From Ischnura elegans (taxonomy: Eukaryota > Arthropoda > Insecta > Odonata > Coenagrionidae), in NCBI RefSeq assembly GCF_921293095.1, contig NC_060254.1, positions 3,844,001-3,908,000 of the forward strand: 64,000 bases of DNA, read 5' to 3'. Positions 1 through 11,900 of the stretch are shown piece after piece. The translations under genes were made by a program, and so were the position numbers. A model generated the notes under the pieces. It did no database searches. It had not been told where the DNA came from and was given only the letters and a program-made list of their open reading frames with translations. Numbering within the stretch: position 1 is the stretch's first letter; every line of letters starts with the position of its first letter.

Positions 1-1817
1 CTCGAGTGGCTATAAATGTGTGCGAACTTTGGATATGCGCTTCAATTTCGGCATTGTCCGATAGATGTGACTAAATGGATTTTTGGCGAAGAACGCTCGC
101 GTCCCCTCCCCGCACGCCTCTCTCACGCCCCAAATCCACCAAAATTCACACCAAGTGCGTCTTTCTTCGTTAGTCTAACTAATATTTAATGTTTCAGTAT
201 CGTCTGTGGAGGAACAATCGCGAAATAATTACTCAATTATCTGCTTTCCAATCTGTATTTCTTATGTCAGTGTCATTCCTCGTCTGTCGCTGTTGTCAAC
301 AAAGTTTTGGAAAATTTATTCACGAATCCCTCGTCCGTATGCATAATAAAAAGAAATATTTAACTTCAAATTTGAACGTTCATCAGTAGATTTTTGAAAA
401 TCCACAGCACTAAGGTCAGATATAGCCGCAGGTACTGTGGTCTCTCTTTAATATGTTATATGCGGATAGTCCTTAAAGTCGATATTAAAATCCAGCAGTT
501 AACAAAATCTCGGATTGGCCGCCAAACGCATCTTTGCAACAACGCAAATTCGGTCCCTAGATTTCCCTCCCAATGTTTATGTCGCAAATCTAAGTCAACT
601 TAGTGAAATTAGCCAATAGACCTCTGTAAAGGATGAAATATGATTTGATGCTTTCTCGGCGAATGATGTGGGTAAATTCTTCTTGGGATTCAACAAAATT
701 TATCCCTGATGTTGAGCCCCGAGTTGGAGCTTGAAAGGTATTCCATTATGGAAAAGCTAACCCGATGGGAATCCCGAGAAGAGTTTACTCACACAGCAAG
801 GGATGCTGGAATTATGCTTGTAGCAGAGGGATGATGCCTCCTTTTTGGGCGGTATTCACTTTGTACCATCGCATTCAAATCCTTTTTAATTTTGTGTATC
901 TAATTTTCACTAGGAAAGGAATCGAGAATTGCAGATTTTATAACTTTTGCTAATCCTCCGACGGGGGAGGCAAACCCCAAAAGTGGGACCCTGGTTCTTC
1001 AACTAACACCACACATTCCCCTCTAAACTTGGATTGATAAGTCCTCTTGCCTTTTTTCATCAGACAAATGTATAGTCTTTCATTCCATCAAAATGTAGCC
1101 CTTTGATGACACCCTTTGATAACTCTCTTTTCGTATTCACAATGATTAGTATCTTTTTCTGTCTACGTAAGTAATTCTGGTACACTACCTTGGATGTATC
1201 TTACAAAGTTATTATTTTTGCGTCAGCTAAAGTTGCGGGGACGATCATTGCTGTTTCTTGGTTCTTGCATATACCTCTATCACATTTGGCAGACGCATTT
1301 TCCCCGCAGAAGTTCCAGTTTGAGTTTAGTCCTGAATGTTTATTTCATCAGGAACGTAGAGATAAAAATCGGATGATTTCTCTTCAGTTTAATTTTCTTC
1401 GGATGAATTGATGAAGAAAATTTTTGATACTATTTTCCCATACAAGAATTGACGATGTCGACTCAACGCTCTCCGACGATTCCCTTTTTTTCCCACAGTT
1501 GTCGAGTTTCTTTAGGACTTTATCCAGCAGCCATCATCTTTAGTTTCGTCCGCTGGTATCTCAATATACTTCTTCATTAGGGGGAACCTTATGCTCCTTC
1601 TTGCACTTACACGCAAATATATCGCATAATTTAAAATGTTCCTTCGTAAGTCCTTGAGCTTTGTACTTCTACAAAAACCCTACTTTTGGCCTATTCGCAT
1701 TTTCCGTAAGTTTTAGTACTTCCTGTGGTATCGCTAAATCCATTTAGTCACATCTGTCGGACAATGCCGAAATTGAAGCGCATATCCAAAGTTCGCACAC
1801 ATTTATAGCCACTCGAG
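1..1817. mobile_element. Fold-back (long terminal inverted repeat) element, cut by left window edge
   Basis: Bases 1-82 recur in reverse complement at 1736-1817 with only one difference noticed (position 62). Both arms begin with CTCGAGTGGC at the outer side and end inward at CTAAATGGATTT. The roughly 1.65 kb between the arms contains only short open frames with no recognisable protein, so this looks like a non-autonomous fold-back or MITE-like DNA element. Because the left arm starts at base 1, I cannot tell whether CTCGAG is the true terminus or whether the arms continue outward, and no target-site duplication can be checked. It could also be a simple local inverted duplication. Confidence 0.65.
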
Positions 1818-3540
1818 AGGACTTTTCATAGACCGTAGGCTCCTTACCTGCGTTCTCGGATCTAAAAATATTTTATCACTTCTCTAAAAGTTGGTAACAT
1901 CGATTTGTTTAACGCCGACGAGGTGCCTAATAAGGGACAAGTCGTCTCACTACGCTTCCTTTATTACCTTCTACCATCTTCCGATTTATATTATCAAAGA
2001 TAAACGACCTCCTAGCAGCATGCGCGGGATGAATTTTGCTGTACTGGAGGCGTGGGAGGGGGAGAAGTGAGCGTGGAGGGGAGGGGATCGGCCTGCGGCT
2101 CTTCTATCCGCGACGCTGTGTGGGCGTTGGAATATTTTCTTCGCGGACGCGGACTCAAATTAGGCATTTTGTGGCTAAACGGTGGCAGATACGTCATAAT
2201 GCACGAAATTTTCGCCCTAAAGGGCAGTAACTCGGCAAAATCTATAGGGAAAGACCATAAAATACTATATTTTTCGAATTTCGACCCTCCCCCCCTAAAT
2301 TGCATTTGAGCGAGGGTCAGGGGTTCACCTAGAGGTCTCAAAATTTTCAGGCCTTATTTTTGATCGGTCCCACAACTTTTTATCATTGGGCCGAATGGAT
2401 TTGAAAAAAATCGATTTTTCCGATCTGCCCTAATGTACATATGTGGTTCCCATTGAGTGCAGCCTAAAGCTGAGCTTATACCGGAATAAGCACAGCCATA
2501 CGTGGTTTTAGTTGTGTAGCCATCAGTAAGAATGTCGATATGATCGTGATAACATTCCTATGCCTCCACAGCTTACATTCTCTGAATGTCAGCCATGATC
2601 TAATATTTATATCCGAAGTACTTAGTTCATTTGGCAATAAACCTCGGCAACGTCCCATGGGGGTAACAGGATCATTCACTTTGACCTGAAAAATCAATTT
2701 AATAAGAGAAGATGAGTAGTGAAAATAAATGACGACAAAAAAAGACATCCTTATTCAGCAATTTCCTCGTCACCCTTCATGAGTTGGTGACATCATTAAA
2801 GTTCTGATTCATTGAGTCGCTCTGAAAGATGCGATTCTTGACAGAAAGAATAGCTCATTAGAGTGTTGATGACAACGAACCTCGTGAGATGGATGCATGA
2901 GGCTGAGAAGTAGTAGTGGTGAGCCGTTTGGCATGAGTTACTCACATCATTAACTTTTTTGCCAAAGGATTAAGCAGGTCGAATTTTCATCAGGTTGCAA
3001 GAAGTAGGTGACCGATCAAAATAACTGAGAAATACAGGTCTTTTAATTTTTAAACTTGAAAATATTAAAAAAATGTTGAATGAGCCCATTATTATTTGTC
3101 AAGTGGTAAATTTTTGGAATTTCGTTCAAGTTGGACATAAATACTTCAAAATGTACTGCTAGGAAAATGGGTGTTAAATATTACATCAATTCATGGATAC
3201 TTCCATAATACTGAAATCTTACTATTGTAATTTCACACCAAAATCTTTCTCCAGGCTTTTTACAGAAATTCGTCAGTATGTATCACAGTAAATTATTAGA
3301 ACTCCGCTTGTTCAAAATGCTCCAGCAGACAATCTCAAACCCACATTGTGTACTGTGTTGAGTGACTTTGGCCAACTCTTCCTCTCTAACAAATACATAA
3401 AAAATTGATGCAGCGACATAGCCCATATCCTTTCTACTACCTTGCCGAGACCAGCAGATCCTGCCAAATTTCCTGAGCCATCTCAACTCACACCATGGAT
3501 TCTTCACAATGACAGCAAACAATTACTGTGAGCAGCTATT
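1818..3540. other. Unassigned intergenic sequence
   Basis: No gene is recognised. The stretch at about 2040-2105 is G-rich on the plus strand, with several runs of three or more G that could form a quadruplex, and makes frames open on both strands. A minus-strand frame at 2476-2748 resembles no family I know. The rest is AT-rich with no clear repeat ends. Some of the sequence from about 3290 on may be decayed 5' flank of the Penelope-like element that follows. Confidence 0.5.
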
Positions 3541-5290
3541 AAAGAGACCTGCTGAGAATTGGACCACGTTGGCAAGGAACTTTTCAACATACCCATCATT
3601 CTTGCCAATGCCATGGAGAAGGAAGATTTTGAGAGGGTCGACAGGATCACGGCATCACACATGACCACAATAGCAGAGGAGCAGAAGAGGAAATTCACCA
3701 GGCTACAAAATTCACAGACCCTACAATCCACAATGCAAGGCACAGGTTATTGTCAACCTCTCAAAACACCCCCTGGACCCTGCCGCCCAGTCGATCCTCC
3801 AAAAAGGATTCAATTACATGCTGACGCCAAAGAAAAGTCCAGTGGAAGAAATCATTAGTGGGGTAGAGTGTGCCATTGGCCATTTGCCCCTCAGCAAGGC
3901 TGAGATAGTTCGTCAAGATACCTGCTGAATACTCAGAATGAATAACAAAAGCCAGAAGCATAATACCACTATGGTAGAGATAGAAGACCTCCGAAAATTG
4001 AAAGAAAATGACAGTATCGTGATTTTACCAGCTGACAAAAGCAACACAATGGTTGTCCTAGAGAAAGAAGACTATGGTAAGAAGGTGGAAGAACTACTTG
4101 CGGAAGGACCTTATAAAAAGATCGACAAAGACCCAATCTCCCAATGCAAGAGGATATTGACAGAAATAGTTCAGACTTATATACCAGATCCAGCCGAAAG
4201 AAGAAGAATCAACCCACAGGATCCGAATGCTCCTTGTATCCAAGGCCTGCCAAAAATTCATTAGGAAGGAGTGACCCTAAGACATCCTAGTCAGCTTTGA
4301 CGTAACATCGCTCTTCACAACTATACCTTGTGACGAGGCAGTAAATTTCATAAAAGACAGATCTGGAGGAAATATCCCTAAGCAGCAGAGATGTCTCTTT
4401 CCGGTAGAGGAATAATTTTTATCAACAGACGTATGGAGCAGCAATGTGTTCCCCTTTCTCGCCAGCAATTGCAAACTCATATATTTATGGAACACACTGA
4501 AGAAACAGCAATCCAGAACGCCGCCCACAAACCTAAGATTTGGGTGAGATACATTGACGGCACCTTTATAATTTGGATGCAAGGCAAGGAGAAGCTTCAA
4601 GAATTTTATACTTATTTGAACGGTATATAGGACGACATAAAGTTTACAATGGAGGTGGAGGAAGGCGGAAAACTTCCATTCGTGGACGTTTTTGTGGAAA
4701 AGAAGAAGGATTGAGCATTAGGGCATGCAGTGTATTGAAAACCTACACCAACAAATCTGTACCTGCACTCACTATCTCATCATCACCCTGCCCAAATAAA
4801 TGGAGTAGTCAGCTCCTTGATTCACTGCTCCTGCAGGATAAGTGACAAAAACAACTTTGCCAAAGAAAGGCAGAAAATAGAGGCCATTCTACTGGGAAAT
4901 GGATTCAACGACAGACAACACCGCGGAAGCTGTGAACTCCTCTACAAATGACCTCAGTGACTAGAAGAAATCCTTCTTGCCATAGATAAAGGGGACAACT
5001 GACAAAATAGGAAATATCCAACGAAAATTTCAGAATGGTACACTCTTCTCTCCTCACATGCAGATGAAACACCTCATAAAACTGTCAAGGATTGAACTCC
5101 TCTACAAGTCGAAGGGGTCTACTGAATTCCTAAGACCTGTAGGAAGAACTACATTGGCGAAACAGGCAGATCAGTAAAAACACCTAGAGGAGCAGGAGAG
5201 AGCAATTCGACCAGGGCACTCAACGAAGTCCACGGTGGCTGAACACGCAGCATTGTGCCACACAATCGACCTTTAGGAAGTAAAAATTGT
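3541..5290 (+). mobile_element. Decayed Penelope-like retroelement (RT plus GIY-YIG endonuclease remnant)
   Basis: Plus-strand frames broken by frameshifts and stops follow the order of a Penelope-like element (PLE) polyprotein. An N-terminal segment at about 3559-3900 includes FERVDRITASHMTTIAEEQK. It is followed (3938-4264) by a region with the PLE-type phrase IVILPADKSNTMVVLE and, at its end, GLPKIH. Reverse-transcriptase motif A appears in another frame at about 4289-4330 as VSFDVTSLFTTIP. The catalytic loop at about 4545-4570 reads YIDGTF where active elements have Y-x-D-D, so a catalytic aspartate is lost. After that come KLPFVDVFVEKKK (about 4670-4710) and, at 5143-5190, a GIY-YIG-like YIGETGRSVKT, then TVAEHAALCH in a shifted frame. 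The copy is clearly dead. Boundaries are approximate because no terminal repeats were identified. Confidence 0.85.
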
Positions 5291-6297
5291 TGCCAAAGTG
5301 AATTCAAAATTATACTAAATTTTCCTACTGCTATACCTTTTCATACCAACATATTCTTTCATATCCTTCATTAGCTGGTTCATTTGTTTTAGTGGAGTTG
5401 TTCTTAATTTGCCATTCTTGCCCCTTGACAGTTTTCTTTGTCAGACAATCTCGCCTCAAGAGACTGCCAATGAAGTTGTTCCTCCTTTTTTTTGAAGGTT
5501 CTCATAAGGCTTCTCTTTTTTCCTAATCTTCCTCCGACTTCTGCACTGGTCTCTCCATCAATCACATTGATTTTTATCAATCTTCTATTACAACACATTT
5601 CGAATGCCTCCACCCTCGATTTCTCTCATCCATTCCTCATGGCTATGGAAGAGAGTACTCCACGAGTAAATTAAGGAAATCCTTATTTTTGTGTGCAATC
5701 CAGTGACTGCACCTGTAGAGTGTTCCTGTTAATGACATGAAAGTTGTTGACTCACATCTCATTCTATACAATAGGAACACCTTGTTGGTCAAAAAGTAGC
5801 ATTGAGCTCTTGCCAATTTTATGGCTGTGGAAGTTTTTTACCTGCACAGTAATACCTTCTACTTGACTGCACATACATAATATCATGGCGCACATCAGAG
5901 TCGATGGCGCGATGTAAGCACACACAGGCCAGAGTACTCTACATCCAATAGTCATCATGAATGATGACCTAAATTAATGTAATTGTTTCACTTGGAACTT
6001 GTTCAATAACCTGACTGGGCATTTCATTGTGAATTCATACTCCTCATAAGACCAATGGAATAGAGTAAGGATAGCGGGGTGATCAATTAGCCCATTACCA
6101 AGGTTTTAGTTGAAAATACAGCATAGAATTATTCATTGGTTGGTAGGTATTTGAGGGAGGTGATCCACAGCCCATGTCATTTGAACCATTGGGAAGTAAG
6201 GGTGGAAAGAAACCTAGCGCTGGCATGCTCTTAAGTGAAAGGCACCAAGGAGACAATGCCTTAATGCTCCATCCAATGCAGTGCTGCCCTCGAAATT
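5291..6297. other. Unassigned intergenic sequence
   Basis: No gene, RNA or clear repeat end is seen. The short open frames on both strands have no recognisable product. Part of it may be the 3' flank of the Penelope-like copy. Confidence 0.45.
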
Positions 6298-7216
6298 AGG
6301 GTGATCAGATGCCTGGATTGATCAACACGTGTCCTCTGTTTTAGATGTTTGTCTGCTGTCTGGGCAGCTATTTTTAAGCATCAGAAAATGTCCTCCTTTT
6401 TAATCGTAGGGATTATATACATTTATGGTAAATCTGTTAATAGCTATCCAGGACTTCTCCAAATGGGGGTAGTTGGGCTCCCTCCTTTCGTGGTTTATAA
6501 CCCTACCAGCCACATTGGTTCCCTGTCAACTCATGCTTTGTTTATGTGAATTAGCTATATGGACAATTGTTGCTTGAATGTAAATTGCAGACTTCAAATT
6601 GAATTCCTCATTTTATTCTGAGAATTGTCAAATTTTGAACGAAGCTCTACCGTCAATATTAACGCATTTAATGCAGCAACAATTTCCACGATGATGTTTA
6701 TACTGATATCGAGATATAAGTTAATATTTATCGAAGAATTTCATTTAAAAATTGTAAATGCTGCTCGAAAGACAAATAATTAAATTCTTAGTTTATATTT
6801 TTTTTAGAAAGGAACATATTTTTTCACAAAATGACTGGATAAACAATTGTATGACCGCAGTCCCTTACCGCTATTAGGGGTAATATAAGACGAGGGGTCC
6901 GGGTACCTGCTCCTGGATTTCAAGGGTATGACCTAAGCCCCACAGTGTTGGGTCCCAAAACAAAGACATCACACACCCACGACCATCATAAAAGGGGGAG
7001 AGCTAGGAAACGTATATATACGGCATTCATTCACCAGCAAAGGAAAATCTCAGACGAAAATATACGGCTTTCGTCTCCAGGGTCAAGAAACGTCCAGACG
7101 CATATTTACATCTTTAGTAGGGAAAAGGTTAATTGTGAAATTGTCATTATTTTTCAAGTGTCCTCCTTTCCCCCTGTTCCATGGGGTGCTGTTCTCTCTT
7201 TGCATTTGGTCACCCT
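6298..7216. mobile_element. Candidate TIR DNA transposon or MITE with AGGGTGAYCARATGC ends
   Basis: The left end reads AGGGTGATCAGATGC and the right end, in reverse complement, AGGGTGACCAAATGC: 13 of 15 positions match. This AGGGTGACCA-type terminus is common in non-autonomous DNA elements. The 919 bp between contain only short open frames, so no transposase is seen. I found no convincing target-site duplication (flanks TCGAAATT and GCTTCAAA), which weakens the call. Confidence 0.5.
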
Positions 7217-8997
7217 GCTTCAAATGCCTTCTGCAAATCATTGAGCAGTAAAAGAGTTTCTAGTGATCAGGGAAATATTAACCAGGACTGGAGGTCAGGA
7301 AAATTTAGGCTAAGATCAGGGAAAAACTGAAGAGGGGTAGCAAAAAGATTGTAATTGCAGTTGAATGTACAGTGTGCTGGTGCATTGAAGTGGCGAGGTG
7401 GGCATTTTGTTGGCTGGGCAGCACAGGGTAGGGCAGTGACTTGACACTACTTGACTTTATTTCTGCAACTATATAACACTAACAATAGACTTCATTTCAC
7501 AATATAACTTACTGATATTTTCTATAATATCCCTCTATGCAACCTTTCTGCCTCAGATACGTACAGTCAGGAATATGTAAAAAAAACAAGACTGAAAATC
7601 AGGGAACCTGGTGACCTGAAAAAATGTACATGGCTAAGGGGTTTTAACCTGTGCCAATGGGTTGGGAAGCCAACATTCTTGCCACCACCAAACTTGATCA
7701 CTGAATTATACTGGTATTTTTACTAATAAAGGACAGACAAGTTATTCTTGTAATGAAACCTACTTACTATTGAAAACAATATGTAGTTGCAAGTTTAGTC
7801 ATAAAATATGAAGCATGAGTTGATGCAATTACTCACCAGAATTCATTGTTTTATTACTTGTCTTTCTTTTAATTTTCCTGACCTTTTTTGTATCACTATT
7901 TCTCCAAGAATTCAGAAATTGATGGAGAAAATAGCCTTTTCTCAATCCACCTCACCGTAAATGCCCTAAAGGAAGTCGTCACACCATTTTTAAAATAACC
8001 TTTGTTAGCCACAAACATGTGGCAAGAACTTTTCTTCTAAGAGGGTGGGGGTAGGCTACAAAAGCCCACCTGTCAGGGTGAAAGGCTGGTTGTCTAAACT
8101 GATATTTTGATGTCAATTCTCATGCATAGGAAAACCATGCATTTCTTTCAATCAGCTTGTTTGCATAGCGCTGAAAAGTTAAAGTCATCTTTGGTTATTG
8201 GCAGATGTTATGTAACGTAACTACATAGATTGAAAAAAATGGAGTTTCAGATGATAGGGGCCCTTGGGCTAGTGGTCTCCTCAAAATATGTATCGTGGAT
8301 AGTGCTACAAGGGAAAAGAATTTCACTGGGGAAGGGGGTGCGTGAAGCCATTAACCCTCAGGTTACCAGTCTAATTTAGTAGGGTGAAAGGAGACTTCAT
8401 TCAGGGAATGAACAACATAATCTGAAGATGAACTAATGTTGGTAGCACTGAAGTTTATAACCATCTTCAAAGTAAACAGTTACCCATGGTTGACGTTGTT
8501 CAGTACCTACCATGTTGATGGCATAGCAAAACTTCTTTCTTCTGGTAGGGAATGTTTTGGTGACTGAGCATTTTGACATCCAGAGTTTATGATTAATCCT
8601 TACAATGCTACTTGCCACGGCTATTTCGACAAAAAAAATCCCCAGTGGTCAGTGGTGGGTATATATTGGCTACTATGAGATATCCATGGTATATATGGGC
8701 ATCAATTTTGAAAAAGCATTAGGAGCCAAAGGGTTAAGTTTGTTATACATATATTACTAAATTCTATTGAATTGCTCTCCACATAACAGCACAACAGAAA
8801 TTATAACATTATAGTAAAAACAAACTTCAATTACTGCTGACATTAATTTATGGATACAGTGATAGGAAGCCAGTGCTTAAATCCATGGCAAATAATCATA
8901 CTTGACTTACATAGACTTGGGACAGCAATAAAAAAATAAATATTCTGCAACATGATTTACTTTTTCATTATAAAATTATTCTACATTGAAGACTAGA
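7217..8997. other. Intergenic region downstream of RARS2
   Basis: No gene is recognised. Transcripts of the minus-strand RARS2 gene should end here. I see no canonical AATAAA (plus-strand TTTATT) within about 300 bp after its stop codon; the nearest noticed is near 7850, so the length of the 3' UTR is uncertain. Confidence 0.4.
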
Positions 8998-11900
8998 TCA
9001 CATACTTTCTAAAGGCTTGAGCCCTAATGTCTTCATCCCTTGATTAAGGATTAATCGAGATGCATGGAAAAGTAGAAGGCGTTGGCCTCCAGTCTTATCC
9101 ACTTGGTCTTTCACTTGCAACACTTTAAAAGCCTTGTTGATATGATTACTGAAAAATAAATGATGAAAAAATTAGCTAGCAGAATAATAATCACGAAAAC
9201 ATATCTTTCTAACTTTAAAACAGCTTGTAACCCTTTAAATATGTACTCATCCTTGTTTCAAAATATTGCACTATCAATCCATCCATAGCATGGCAGACAC
9301 AATTGCAAGCATTTCATGCAGTGTCAGATACAGATAGGGGGCGCGCATCCCCCCTTGCAGGCCCACCTGTTTTGCCAAATATTGCAGAACCACAATTATA
9401 ACTTTTTTATATCATAAGATGGCATTGTCTTGTATGTGTGTGTAATAAATTTAATTACAATTTTCTTAATCTCTGCATGTGCCTTGATTATTTTTTATTA
9501 CGATAAAAGTAAAGTTAACTCAAGATATATTTTGTGCCCCCCCCCCCCCAAGTTTTTTCAGTCTCCGCTACTGATTTCATGTTGAGAATTTAATATCCAA
9601 CACCATGATTAATTAAGTTAGTAACCATTCCAGTGCAAAATAAATAAGGACCATTTAATTAGATTCTTAAGAAACTTACCACAACTGGAATAGGTACACT
9701 ACTAGGTGACATGCCTCGAGCTCATTATATGACTTAAACATGACCTCTTCAAATCTAAAATAAAAAGAAGACATTGGTTTGAAATTGCATGGAAATTACA
9801 AGTATATATACTACACAGATTAAAAAGAAAATCTATGAACAGATAAAGCAGCAAAACAATGGATTTTAAATAGGATAAAATTGAGAACTTACCTAGCCAT
9901 TTCTCGCACAAGATTGGTCACTTCTGGTTCCGGCAAAAGCAACGGATCACATTGCAATGGAATTTCAACTCCACAGTTCTTCTCCAAATTACACAGCCGA
10001 CTGTGGGTGTACTGCAGTCTTATTCCAGAATCCCCTTCAACCTGGATCACGCCAGAATTGCAATCATGAAAAAAAAATATTTAAGAAAGTTATCAACTTG
10101 AAAGCATGATGCTGTGGATAATAAACAGAAATACATATGTGTTGCAGTCTTTTGAACATGTAATTATTCTTATAAATTTTGAAGAGGCAACAGTTTAAGG
10201 GGAAATAATAATAGACGATAGATAATTATCATCATAAAAATGCATTATCCAGAAAGGAAAAGCAAATTTTTATGGAGTAATATGCATGTTATTTTGGTGT
10301 GCCTGGTGATGATCAGGTATGTTGCCTGTATGTTTTGTGATCTCAGCATGTCACCTCTCTCGAGGAATATGACGTCCTTGTTGCTGCTGAGGAACATAAA
10401 ATGAGTACATAGTACATACATACATATGTATATTTATGGAGGGGGAGGGGGTAGGTAGGAATGGGGGTGAGGGTGTCAGCTTCCCTGTTACTCATTTAAT
10501 CCAAATCCACCATGCTTCACTTTTCAATGTTAAAAAGCTCTCTTCATTATTGTCCAAAAAGAGGATGATATGGGCACAAAGAATGAATTTGACCATGACC
10601 AGAATTTCACACAGTTGTGCGGTGCACAAATGTGAACTATGCAAAAGGGGGATGAGAGCTAGCAATAGGCATTCATGATGCTCAGATAATAGAGATTGGA
10701 AAAATAGTATTAGTTCAAAAAAAAAAAAAACGTTTCAGGGGTGTGTCGACCACAGGGTCATTTTCACTACTCATTGTTCCATAGAAGGAAGCTTATTTCT
10801 TTCTGGGTGAGTATTCAGTATGGAAGGGTCTCCTCTGGTTTGATATTCCAAGAAGTGGAAAAATAGATATGTATAGAAAGTTAGACTACTGAAGTAGCTG
10901 ATAATGATCGTAAGCTTTTGGAAAAAGTATAGGTAATACAGAGTAGGAGGTAGAGAGAGAGTTGAGGGGATATTGAAGGACGGATTCAGGAAAGATGAAT
11001 TGGAGGAAGAAGAAAATTTTGAAAAGATTGGATGAAATCAGGGTGAGCAACAGAGCCTAAACTGCCAAAATACTTCTTCCATACCAGAATACATATATAC
11101 AAAGATTCTCTTCCAAATAGAATCCATGCGTGGCCTGCAATGGGCTTTGATTAATTCTTGGTCATACCTGGCTTCCAGACCAGAGCATAAGACACATGGG
11201 CTCTTGCATTAGGTTCCGCTAAAAGAGTTGACACAACAGGTGGAGGACAACTGACTTCAATAATTAGAATACAGTCCACTTAAACACTTCCTGAGACAAT
11301 TTTAATGATTGGCAAGTGAGATTCTCTCTTAAGCCTGCAAAAAGTGAATAGTGTACAGAGAGGCACAAATGCAGAGCATAATCTGGTGTCAAACACAGCG
11401 ATGGGAGTTCTCTAACAACTTCATTATTTTGGAGATAATAATTAAACTGCAAAGTTACCCTCATTAGTTTGCTATCATCACAACTGTAGGATAATATTAA
11501 AATCACCTGAAGAATATGGCTCCATTCAAAGTCGTACTCCCTCTGACGTCTTTGTTTGAGGTCATTCACTATTACAGCCGATGTCCCCAATACGTCTGCC
11601 GTCTCGTTAATCATCTCCTTGGAAATCTTAGTGTCTAATAGTACCATGAAAAGAAGGACATTGAAAATTAAAATATTTGAAAATACATAGATTCATCAAT
11701 TTAACTCTTGCACTTGTGAAATTGGTTCAGTGGAGGAATAAAATTATTCAGACATTCATGCTGCCTCCATTGGCACACATGAAAATCGTTTCCTTTCAGA
11801 TGCCATATTATCCTCAGTCCAAATTTTGGCAGGGAAATTCATAAACATTGCATCATCTACCTCTTTTCACCGTCAAGTCAGAGACAGAATAGCCAATTTG

